Shown here: one piece after another, positions 55,612-63,001 of the stretch
Layout: each line of letters opens with the position of its first letter
Position numbering within the stretch: position 1 is the first letter of the stretch
Source of the DNA: Desulfobotulus pelophilus
GTDB lineage: Bacteria; Desulfobacterota; Desulfobacteria; Desulfobacterales; ASO4-4
NCBI RefSeq assembly: GCF_026155325.1
Contig: NZ_JAPFPW010000014.1
Span: forward strand, 1 to 64,000
Direction of reading: 5' to 3'
DNA length: 64,000 nt
Position numbers and translations under genes: made by a program
The notes under the pieces: model-generated
Seen by the model: only the letters and a program-made list of their open reading frames with translations
What the model was told of the DNA's origin: nothing
Database searches by the model: none

Positions 55612-56274
55612 ATGTCCGGTTCGAACTTTTGTATTCATCGTTTCATGGAAATTTTGAAGGAGGCTTACAGGGAGTGGAATGCTCCTGTCATAAGTCTTAT
55701 GGCGGCAACGGGTGCAACGCCTTTCGGTGTTCTTGTGGCAACACTTCTTTCCCTGCGGACCAAGGATGAGGTTACGGAAGCAGCGGCACGGAGACTTTTG
55801 AGCAGGGCAGATACTCCTGAGCGTATGCTGAATCTGGGTGAGGAGCGTATACGGGAGTTGATTTTTCCCGTGGGGTTCTACCCGACCAAAGCCAGGCGAC
55901 TTATGTCCATCGCTGCCATTCTCGTGGAAAAGTATGAAGGCGGTGTTCCGGATTCTATGGAGGAGCTGCTGGCCCTGCCGGGGGTGGGGCGCAAAACAGC
56001 CAATCTTGTTCTGGTGGAAGGGTTCGGTATTCCAGCCATTTGTGTGGATACCCATGTTCACCGCATTTCCAACCGACTGGGCTATGTGGAAGCCCCTACG
56101 CCGGAAAAAACGGAAATGGCACTCAGGGCCAAGCTGCCCCTTGAGTACTGGGTTGCCTACAATGAGATTCTTGTGGCTTTTGGTCAGACCCTCTGCCGAC
56201 CAGTCTCCCCATGGTGCAGCCGGTGTCCTGTGGCTGCCCTTTGTCCGCGTAAAGGGGTAGAGCGCTTCCGCTGA
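55612..56274 (+). CDS. nth: Endonuclease III (DNA glycosylase/AP lyase)
   Basis: 220 residues. Removes oxidised pyrimidines. The helix-hairpin-helix LPGVGRKTANLVL carries the catalytic lysine (near residue 129) and the catalytic aspartate is in VDTHVHRISNRLG near 147. The 4Fe-4S cluster cysteines follow the pattern C-x6-C-x2-C-x5-C (CRPVSPWCSRC, then C). AAGGAATGG upstream supports the ATG at 55612 rather than 55570. Confidence 0.96.
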   Translation: MSGSNFCIHRFMEILKEAYREWNAPVISLMAATGATPFGVLVATLLSLRTKDEVTEAAARRLLSRADTPERMLNLGEERIRELIFPVGFYPTKARRLMSIAAILVEKYEGGVPDSMEELLALPGVGRKTANLVLVEGFGIPAICVDTHVHRISNRLGYVEAPTPEKTEMALRAKLPLEYWVAYNEILVAFGQTLCRPVSPWCSRCPVAALCPRKGVERFR

Positions 56275-56288
56275 AAGACTGTGTGTTT

Positions 56289-56316
56289 CCCCAAAAGCAG
56301 GTACAGGCTTTTGGGG
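56289..56316. terminator. Perfect hairpin between nth and moaA
   Basis: CCCCAAAAGC (56289-56298) pairs with GCTTTTGGGG (56307-56316), a 10-bp perfect stem between convergent genes. There is no T run on either side, so it is a weak intrinsic terminator at best, but it may protect transcript ends. Confidence 0.6.
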
Positions 56317-57306
56317 CTATCCGCCGATTCGTATCATAGCCGTGTCAACCTGATCTGCGCTCTCCGGGTTAAAGTGATGTTCCGCGCCTTTATGCTTTAG
56401 ACTTTCCCGTAATATTTCCTGCAGTCTGCTATTGGGTACTCCCCGGCGCAGGGGGCCTCCTATGTCCATGCTTTCATCGGAAAGAAGGCAGGGCCGCAGG
56501 CGTCCATCGGCAGTGAGTCTGAGGCGGTTGCAATTGTGGCAGAAATGTCTGCTCAGTGCCGGGATGAAGCCGATTTCTCCGATGGCTCCCGGAAAGGAAA
56601 AGCGGCTTGCAGGACCGTCTTCGGCTTCGCTGCTGATGGGTGAGAGAGGGCCGAGGGGTTCCAGAATCTGTCGGATTTCGGGTACCAGTATGGGGCGGTG
56701 GTTCCTGTTGTGGCGATGACCGATGGGCATTTCCTCAATGAAGCGGACACTGACGGGCCATTGACGGGCAAGGGAGGCCAGTGGAAGAAAATCTTTTTCA
56801 TTGATTCCCCGAAGGGCAACGGCATTGAGTTTGATCCGGAAAGAACCGGATTCAACGGCTCTTTCTATCCCTTCCCACACGGTATGGAAGCAGTCTTTGC
56901 CTGTGATGCGGGCAAATTTGCCGGGGTCCATGGTATCCAGACTGATGTTGAGTTGATGAACTCCGGCCTCCTCGAGCTGATTAAGGGTAGAAGCCAGCCG
57001 TACACCATTCGTGGTGATGGCAAGACGGCGGAGACCCGGAAGTTTTCCCAAATGATTCAGAAAAGAAAAGACGCCTTTTCGAATCAGGGGTTCTCCGCCC
57101 GTAATGCGTATTTTACGGATTCCCATATCAAGGGCTGTCTGAGCAATTACAAGAATTTCCTCAAAGCGCAAAATATGCTGATGGGAAAGCCTGGGATTGG
57201 GTTTTTCGGGAGTGCAGTAGAGACACCTAAGATTGCAGTGATCTGTTATGGAAATGCGCAGATAGGTGACGGGCCTGCCGCATCCATCCTGAAGAGGTAG
57301 GGTCAC
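56317..57306 (-). CDS. moaA: GTP 3',8-cyclase MoaA
   Basis: 329 residues. A radical SAM enzyme for the first step of molybdopterin synthesis. The N-terminal cluster has CNLRCLYC (Cys24, Cys28, Cys31). The C-terminal second 4Fe-4S site has CHNC near residue 250 and a third Cys in GRLRPC. The required C-terminal Gly-Gly is present (RIGG). The start is GTG, overlapping the moaC stop as GTGA, so the two are translationally coupled. Confidence 0.96.
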   Translation of the reverse strand: MTLPLQDGCGRPVTYLRISITDHCNLRCLYCTPEKPNPRLSHQHILRFEEILVIAQTALDMGIRKIRITGGEPLIRKGVFSFLNHLGKLPGLRRLAITTNGVRLASTLNQLEEAGVHQLNISLDTMDPGKFARITGKDCFHTVWEGIERAVESGSFRIKLNAVALRGINEKDFLPLASLARQWPVSVRFIEEMPIGHRHNRNHRPILVPEIRQILEPLGPLSPISSEAEDGPASRFSFPGAIGEIGFIPALSRHFCHNCNRLRLTADGRLRPCLLSDESMDIGGPLRRGVPNSRLQEILRESLKHKGAEHHFNPESADQVDTAMIRIGG

Positions 57307-57785
57307 AGGCTGCTCCGTACAAACATGCCGGACTTTCCACCCTCTTTTTCCATAAGCCGTATGCCGGAAATCTCCATGGTTTTGTCCATGGATTTAGCCA
57401 TATCATAGAGGGTGAGAGCGGCGGCGGCTACGGCTGTTAACGCTTCCATCTCCACACCGGTTTTGTCAAAGGTTTTCACTTCTGCCTCAATGCCTATGCA
57501 GTTGTGGTTTCTGTCTGTTGTAAAATCTACACGGATTCCTGTCAGAATAAGAGGGTGGCACATGGGAATGAGCTCTGCCGTGCGTTTGGCAGCCATAATG
57601 CCCGCAATGCGTGCGGTTTCAAGAACATTGCCTTTTCTTCCCTGACCGGAAAGGATTTGGCTGAGGGTTTCCGGTTTCATATGAATGGAGCCTTCTGCTC
57701 TGGCGCGTCGGAGGCTGGGTTGTTTATCGGATACATCTACCATCCGTACCCGTCCTTCGTTATCAAGGTGTGTCAGTTCGGACAT
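57303..57785 (-). CDS. moaC: Cyclic pyranopterin monophosphate synthase MoaC
   Basis: 160 residues, standard length. Converts the MoaA product to cyclic pyranopterin monophosphate. The family segments GNVLETARIAGIMAAKRT and IPMCHPLILTG, and the later GVEMEALTAVAAAALTLYDM, are intact. AAGGAA upstream supports the ATG. Confidence 0.96.
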   Translation of the reverse strand: MSELTHLDNEGRVRMVDVSDKQPSLRRARAEGSIHMKPETLSQILSGQGRKGNVLETARIAGIMAAKRTAELIPMCHPLILTGIRVDFTTDRNHNCIGIEAEVKTFDKTGVEMEALTAVAAAALTLYDMAKSMDKTMEISGIRLMEKEGGKSGMFVRSSL

Positions 57786-57821
57786 TGTTTTCCTTATGCC
57801 TCTGTCTGGTCTGTCGGGGAG

Positions 57822-58184
57822 TTAAAAGAATTCCGTTTTTTGAGTGGCTTCTTTTTTGATCGATTCCAGTGTGGATGTGAGAGCATGGATCACGTGTTCA
57901 CGGATATCCCCTGCCACAACGATGTACATGACATCATCTCCGACTTTCAGAGGCTTGTCTTTGAATATATGTACAAGTACATCCAGGATGCCGGGCATGG
58001 CTTTTGCCTTATGGATAATTTCCGCCAGGCGGGAGGAATCCACGCTGACCCGAAGTCCCGTAACTTTTCTGCCATCGCGACTGGTCTCACGTACTACGCC
58101 ATTGTGGCAGAGAACCATGCCCGCTTGGGGAAAACGCGGATTCTTTTTGATTTCATTCAGAAGATCCTGAAGCGACAGTGTCAT
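57822..58184 (-). CDS. moaE: MoaE-like molybdopterin synthase large subunit
   Basis: 120 residues, shorter than E. coli MoaE (150). The fold pattern matches MoaE: an early GMVLCHNGVVRETSRDG segment, then VLVHIFKDKPLKVGDDVMYIVV, and a C-terminal helix ending in IKKEATQ where the catalytic lysines lie in MoaE. It is 36 bp upstream of moaC on the same strand, which supports the assignment. The MoaD sulfur carrier is not seen nearby. Confidence 0.7.
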   Translation of the reverse strand: MTLSLQDLLNEIKKNPRFPQAGMVLCHNGVVRETSRDGRKVTGLRVSVDSSRLAEIIHKAKAMPGILDVLVHIFKDKPLKVGDDVMYIVVAGDIREHVIHALTSTLESIKKEATQKTEFF

Positions 58185-58223
58185 AAGGTCTCTTTCTGCT
58201 CTTGCGGATGAAGGGGAGGAAAC

Positions 58224-58258
58224 ACCCCGTTCTGCTTGACCGAACGCAGGAACGGGGT
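58224..58258. terminator. Hairpin between the SLOG-like gene and moaE
   Basis: ACCCCGTTC (58224-58232) pairs with GAACGGGGT (58250-58258) with a 17-nt loop, followed by TT on the plus strand and a weak T content on the minus strand. It could end the minus-strand transcript of the upstream gene. Confidence 0.6.
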
Positions 58259-58310
58259 TTGCCAGTTGGATGATGGTAACAGAGTTTTACCATCGTAATC
58301 TCTATGACTT

Positions 58311-58859
58311 TTATTTTTTAAAAGAACGGGCAAAAAGATCGGCTATGGCAGCGCGTCCCTCATCGGTCAGATGCCGTGTTCCTGTGGCGGCAAACGTTGT
58401 ATGGGTAATGACCGGCGCTTCTTTTATCCACTGGTTCTGTTTCCATGAGAACCATTCCATGGATTTCTGATCGTATACGGAAAGGGGGCGGTTAAAAAAC
58501 TTGGCCAGCTCCACTCCCCAGCCCGTGCCTCCTTTTACGGTACCGTCATCCTGGATCCACCCTACGGCCAGTACCTGATGACCATGGTTAATGGTGTGAA
58601 AGAGCAGCTGCATGACCTTACGTATGGTGTCTGCTTTGGTATAGCCACGACCCATGCGTTTGGAAACAATCTCCATGCTGACATCTCCCTTGGCCAGGGT
58701 CGTTTCATCAAGAACCTGCATGGCATTACTGCGTTCGATGGAGCGGCCAGGCCATGAGTAATGAACTTCCTGAATACCATAGCTTTGAGCAAGGCGACCA
58801 AATTCGCTTTCCGTTCCCTGATGACCGCTGGTATAAAGAGTGGTTTGGGACTGTGTCAT
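58311..58859 (-). CDS. Hypothetical protein, possible SLOG/Rossmann fold
   Basis: 182 residues. GGAGG lies four bases before the ATG. The N-terminal LYTSGHQGTESEFGRLA and the later WIQDDGTVKGGTGWGVELAK are arranged like the nucleotide-binding GxxG and GGT motifs of SLOG proteins (YpsA and putative molybdenum-carrier relatives), but I am not certain of the family. It is upstream of moaE, moaC and moaA on the same strand with a hairpin between, so it may or may not be linked to them. Confidence 0.55.
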   Translation of the reverse strand: MTQSQTTLYTSGHQGTESEFGRLAQSYGIQEVHYSWPGRSIERSNAMQVLDETTLAKGDVSMEIVSKRMGRGYTKADTIRKVMQLLFHTINHGHQVLAVGWIQDDGTVKGGTGWGVELAKFFNRPLSVYDQKSMEWFSWKQNQWIKEAPVITHTTFAATGTRHLTDEGRAAIADLFARSFKK

Positions 58860-59223
58860 GGAGCCTCCGTGGAATGAAATGGGTAGGGGACAGGGTATTC
58901 ACCGGCAATGATCCGGGCTGCCTTGCCAGCGAACAGACAGTTGGGTATAAAATGTACGGACAGCAGCAAAAAAATCAAGCGTCATTTGGATAAAGTCAGA
59001 AAATAAAGCTGAAACATGGACATGCAGGCACAGGTTTTGGGTCAAGGGTCTGACCATTTGACAACCTATCGGATCCCAAGAAGAAAGTCGCTTGACAAGA
59101 AGGGGTCAGACGCTTAGTAAGTCCTTTTACACTGAAACGAGATACTTTCAATTCTTTTCTCAGAGCTGTTTTTACGGAACTCTGAATTTTTCCTGAAACC
59201 CATATCTGTGCGGAGGAGGTAAA
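58860..59223. other. Intergenic region with a REP-like element
   Basis: The 364-bp gap between divergent genes should carry the promoters of both. It contains the inverted-repeat element listed separately at 59047-59111 and AT-rich sequence before the strong GGAGGAGG ribosome site of the binding-protein gene. No coding frame is supported. Confidence 0.5.
59047..59111. repeat. REP-like inverted repeat
   Basis: GTCTGACC (59048-59055) and GGTCAGAC (59104-59111) are perfect inverted repeats about 65 bp across, each with a nearby TTGACAA (59059-59065 and 59092-59098) in direct orientation. GGGTCTGACC-type palindromes are often the tips of REP or miniature elements in proteobacteria. A single copy is seen in this window. 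Confidence 0.5.
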
Positions 59224-59979
59224 ATGATAAAGCGGTGTGGAACAATTGTATTGGTAAGTCTGATGATGCTGGTCTGGGCGGGGGCTGCGATGGCCGAATG
59301 CCGTACCTGGACTCAGATTCAGTCATCCGGATTTTTTATTGTGGGCACCAGTCCGGATTATCCTCCTTTTGAGAGCATCGATGATAAGGGAAATATTGTT
59401 GGTTTTGATATTGATCTGATTCGCGCTGTTGCGGAAGAAATGGGTCTTCAGGTCAGACTGCAGGGTATGGGGTTCGATTCCATCCTTATTGCTGTGCGCA
59501 GCGGTCAGGTTCAGCTTGGTATGTCCAGCTTTTCAGTGACGGATGAGCGCAGAGAAAGTGTGGACTTTACCATTCCCTATTATAAAAGCGGACAGGTGGT
59601 TCTTGTGAACCCTGATTCCGGTATCCGGAGCATTGAAGACCTGAAAGGAAAGGTCGTATCCGCACAGATCGGGTCCACAAGTGCCGAAGCGGCTCAATCC
59701 ATTGAGGGAGCAACTGCCCGTATTGTGGATGATGCCAGTACCGCTGTGATGATGCTTCGGAACAGAGCTTCCCATGGTGTTGTGCTGGATGTGGCTATAG
59801 CAGAAAATTATGTGCAGCGATTTGGCTTTGTTCAGCTGGACGAAGCACTGAATTATGAAGAAGTGGCTGCGGTAATCCGCAAAGGATGTCCGGAATTTCT
59901 TGAGGCTCTGAATGTTGCTTTTGAACATGTTATGAAGTCTGGCAAACTGGATGAGTTGCGGGAAAAGTGGAACGTGTAA
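59224..59979 (+). CDS. Amino-acid ABC transporter substrate-binding protein
   Basis: 251 residues. A cleavable signal peptide (ending GAAMAE) and a complete family 3 periplasmic binding domain: FIVGTSPDYPPFESIDDKG, GFDIDLIRAVAEEMG and SFSVTDERRESVDFTIPYY are the polar amino-acid binding signatures. GGAGGAGG gives a very strong start. The permease gene follows after a 393-bp gap; the ATPase gene is not in the window. Confidence 0.93.
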   Translation: MIKRCGTIVLVSLMMLVWAGAAMAECRTWTQIQSSGFFIVGTSPDYPPFESIDDKGNIVGFDIDLIRAVAEEMGLQVRLQGMGFDSILIAVRSGQVQLGMSSFSVTDERRESVDFTIPYYKSGQVVLVNPDSGIRSIEDLKGKVVSAQIGSTSAEAAQSIEGATARIVDDASTAVMMLRNRASHGVVLDVAIAENYVQRFGFVQLDEALNYEEVAAVIRKGCPEFLEALNVAFEHVMKSGKLDELREKWNV

Positions 59980-60372
59980 AAACAGAATTCACCTAGAAAA
60001 TGAGGTGGCCTGGTAAGCCATGTGATGGCCCCTGAATTCCCCCTGTGTCTGATTCGGGCTCATGGGCCATCTCAGCCTGGGGGCAAGGTTCATTCCCCCA
60101 GGCGATTGGATACCTGCCTGAAAAAGGGCGTTGTATGGTACTGTGTATGGTCGCATGTTGATTGACTGTACGTTGCTCCCGATGGAGTTTTGAATTCGTT
60201 TTTTCACCATCAAACGATTATGTCGTAATTTTTGCAGAAACGGGTACTTAATGCAGGCTTTCATCGGGTAATAGGCTTTTTCGCTTTTTTTTGTATCGGG
60301 CCTGGGCATGAAACGAAGCTGAGGTATTCCGAAGAGTACATTTTGTATTGATAAGAAGGGTATAGACAGAGT
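59980..60372. other. 393-bp gap between binding protein and permease, with a stem-loop
   Basis: CCTGGGGG (60076-60083) and CCCCCAGG (60095-60102) form a perfect 8-bp stem with an 11-nt loop and no T run. Such stem-loops after binding-protein genes often stabilise that message and lower permease expression. No coding frame is supported. Confidence 0.55.
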
Positions 60373-61047
60373 ATGGAGTTGGATTTTGCGCTGCTCTGGC
60401 AGCATAGGATGTTTCTGGTTAAAGGGGCAGTGGTAACAATTCAGCTGACGCTGGGGGCCATTCTTCTGGGGTTTATCCTTGGCTGTGTGGCCGGTATCGG
60501 CCGGGTTTCCCGGAATACCACATTCCGAATTGTCAGTGGGATTTATGTCTATGTCCTGCGGGGAACCCCCATGTTGCTGCAGATTTTTTTTGTCTATTTC
60601 GGGGTGCCCCAGATTTATATGGCAATAACGGGTAACAGCATGACTCCGGATCCTCTGATGGCCGGAGTGATCGCCCTCGGATTCAATTCCGGTGCCTATG
60701 TGGCAGAGATTGTCAGGTCAGGCATTGAAGGTATTGCCAAAGGGCAGATGGAGGCAGCGCGTTCTCTGGGCATGACCCATGGGCAGGCCATGCGCCATAT
60801 TATTCTTCCACAGGCCTTTCGAAGAATTATTCCACCCCTCGGTAATGAAATTATCATTCTACTGAAAGATTCCTCTCTGGTTTCTGTCATTGGTGCTGGT
60901 GAGCTGATGTATTCTGCAAGGGTCATGGGTGCGCGGTACTATGATTATGTGCAGTTTCTTGTGGGAGCAGCGTTGATTTATCTTTTACTGACCTTTGTGA
61001 TCTCTCAGCTTCTTGCACTGCTGGAGCGTAAATTAAAGGTGGCCTAG
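60373..61047 (+). CDS. Amino-acid ABC transporter permease (His/Glu family)
   Basis: 224 residues, about five membrane helices. The conserved ATPase-contact loop is visible as QMEAARSLGMTHGQAMRHIILPQAF near residues 130-155, as in HisM/GlnP proteins. The N-terminal GAVVTIQLTLGAI is typical of the family. It is likely to work with the binding protein upstream; no ATP-binding subunit lies next to it. Confidence 0.92.
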   Translation: MELDFALLWQHRMFLVKGAVVTIQLTLGAILLGFILGCVAGIGRVSRNTTFRIVSGIYVYVLRGTPMLLQIFFVYFGVPQIYMAITGNSMTPDPLMAGVIALGFNSGAYVAEIVRSGIEGIAKGQMEAARSLGMTHGQAMRHIILPQAFRRIIPPLGNEIIILLKDSSLVSVIGAGELMYSARVMGARYYDYVQFLVGAALIYLLLTFVISQLLALLERKLKVA

Positions 61048-61140
61048 AAAAGCAGTCTGCGGAAGTCTGTACACCAAGGATGGAATTTTTCATGACCTGA
61101 GGAAAGGAAGGCTGCTTTGATGCGGCTCTGAAATACTGCT

Positions 61141-62712
61141 ATGGAACTGATTGCTTACGATACTTCGGCGTGGTCCCTGTTGCCTCCTGCCATTGCCATT
61201 ATTCTGGCAGTCCTTACCCGGAGAGTTCTGATCTCTCTGGGCCTGGGCATTATCACGGGCGTACTGATGCTCTGCGGTTTCTCTCCGGGAGCAGTTCTCT
61301 CTTACCTTGGCTCCATTGTTCTTTCCCTTTTCTGGGAAGACGGCGGAGTGAATACCTGGAATGTTTTTATTGTTTTGTTCCTGATTTTGCTTGGTATCAT
61401 GACTCGGGCCATTGCCCTTTCCGGTGGTAGCCGTGCTTTTGGTGAATGGGCCATGGAGCGTGTAGCCTCCCGCAGGGGAGCCCGTATGCTGACGGCCATT
61501 CTTGGTGTGTTTATTTTCATTGATGACTACTTTAACAGTCTGGCCGTGGGCTCCATCAGCCGACCCGTGACGGATCGTTACAGAATTTCCAGGGCAAAGC
61601 TTGCCTACCTTCTGGATTCCACGGCTGCACCTATCTGTGTCATTTCACCGGTTTCAAGCTGGGGGGCCTATATTATTGCCCTGATAGGCAGTGTGCTGGC
61701 TGCCCATTCCTTTATGGCATCCCATTCTCCCCTCGGTACCTTCATGTCCATGATACCCATGAACTATTATGCGATTTTTTCCCTGATGCTGGTTTTTTTT
61801 GTTGCCTGGACAGGGCGGTCCTTCGGACCCATGAGAATTCATGAAGAAAGGGCATTAGGCGGGCAATTGTATGATCCGGACAGAACACCTATAGCGGGGA
61901 ATATTGAAGCGGTGGATGACCAGGGCAAGGGATCCGTACAGGATCTTGTGCAGCCCATTCTTGTGTTGATTCTGGCTACAACAGCAGCCATGATCTGGAC
62001 CGGAGCCAGTGAGATGGGTGATGAACCCTTCACTCTTCTGGGAGCCTTTGAAAACACGGATGTGGCAAAATCCCTTGTCTATGGTGGCCTTGCCGGGCTG
62101 GCAGTGACCTTCGGTCGAATGGTGCTGGCCGGTCATGGTGCCCGGACCTATGCTTCCGCTCTTGTTGAGGGGACACGGGCCATGCTTCCGGCTATCTGGA
62201 TTCTGCTGTTTGCCTGGACTATTATCATTGTCATTAAAGCCATTCAGACCGGTGTTTATCTTGCTGGAATGATAGATGGCACCATTCCCATTGCCCTGAT
62301 TCCCGTACTGGTGTTTCTGATTTCTGGTGCAATGGCCTTTGCCACGGGTACGAGTTGGGGGACGTTCGGTATTATGCTTCCCATTGCCGGAGATATTGCA
62401 GCAAAGGTAGCACCTGACCTGCTTCTGCCTGTTCTGGCCGCTGTTCTCGCAGGTGCTGTCCTCGGTGACCATTGTTCCCCTATTTCCGATACGACAATTC
62501 TGAGCTCAACGGGGGCCTCCTGCCATCATATGGACCATGTGCTGACCCAGCTTCCCTATGCTCTTTTTACCGCAGCCATTGCCGGGGTAGCTTACCTGAT
62601 GCTTGGCTTCACGGGGAGTGTGGGGTTGGGTCTTCTGGTCGGCGTGGCTCTTCTGAGTCTGGCAGGATTCTACGTGGTTAAAAACGATGTGGGAAGAATC
62701 GAAGAAAATTGA
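61141..62712 (+). CDS. NhaC-family Na+/H+ antiporter
   Basis: 523 residues, about 12 membrane helices. Family segments include FIFIDDYFNSLAVGSISRPVTD, DSTAAPICVISPVSSWGAY and, near the C-terminus, GTSWGTFGIMLPIAGDIA and LGDHCSPISDTTILSSTGA. These acidic and Ser/Thr-rich motifs are hallmarks of NhaC-type transporters, which also include amino-acid or dicarboxylate exchangers. The transported substrate is therefore not certain. No good ribosome site precedes the ATG. Confidence 0.85.
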   Translation: MELIAYDTSAWSLLPPAIAIILAVLTRRVLISLGLGIITGVLMLCGFSPGAVLSYLGSIVLSLFWEDGGVNTWNVFIVLFLILLGIMTRAIALSGGSRAFGEWAMERVASRRGARMLTAILGVFIFIDDYFNSLAVGSISRPVTDRYRISRAKLAYLLDSTAAPICVISPVSSWGAYIIALIGSVLAAHSFMASHSPLGTFMSMIPMNYYAIFSLMLVFFVAWTGRSFGPMRIHEERALGGQLYDPDRTPIAGNIEAVDDQGKGSVQDLVQPILVLILATTAAMIWTGASEMGDEPFTLLGAFENTDVAKSLVYGGLAGLAVTFGRMVLAGHGARTYASALVEGTRAMLPAIWILLFAWTIIIVIKAIQTGVYLAGMIDGTIPIALIPVLVFLISGAMAFATGTSWGTFGIMLPIAGDIAAKVAPDLLLPVLAAVLAGAVLGDHCSPISDTTILSSTGASCHHMDHVLTQLPYALFTAAIAGVAYLMLGFTGSVGLGLLVGVALLSLAGFYVVKNDVGRIEEN

Positions 62713-62780
62713 ATTCTGTTTTGTGTAACGGGGTCTTTTTCAGGTAATCTTCCATAGATTCCCGTTTAAGTGGCGTTACC

Positions 62781-62843
62781 AAAGAGGCAGGTTTTTCATC
62801 ATCCTGAACTGTTCGGGATATGAGAAAGACTTGCCTCTTTTTT
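62781..62843 (+). terminator. Long-hairpin terminator after the NhaC gene
   Basis: AAAGAGGCAGGTTTTTCAT pairs with ATGAGAAAGACTTGCCTCTTT with small mismatches. An inner CATCCTGAA/TTCGGGAT pairing is also possible. TTTTTT follows on the plus strand, a clear Rho-independent terminator. Confidence 0.88.
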
Positions 62844-62891
62844 GTGTTTCTGCCACTGTAAAAAATCTCTTTACAGCTTTTTTTGACCTGA

Positions 62892-62943
62892 ATAGTCCGC
62901 TGATATGTGTTTTTTTGACTTTGTATGTTTTCGTGCGGACTAT
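62892..62943. promoter_or_regulatory. Inverted repeat in the catalase upstream region
   Basis: ATAGTCCGC (62892-62900) and GCGGACTAT (62935-62943) are perfect inverted repeats 52 bp across. TTGACT (62915-62920) and TATAGT (62941-62946) inside and at the edge resemble -35 and -10 elements, though 20 bp apart. It may be an operator for the catalase gene; a weak terminator is the alternative, since AGTTTTTG follows. Confidence 0.45.
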
Positions 62944-63001
62944 AGTTTTTGTTCCCGGTTTTCTTGAGGCACCCATACTTTATACCAAAGGAGAAGGATG
63001 C

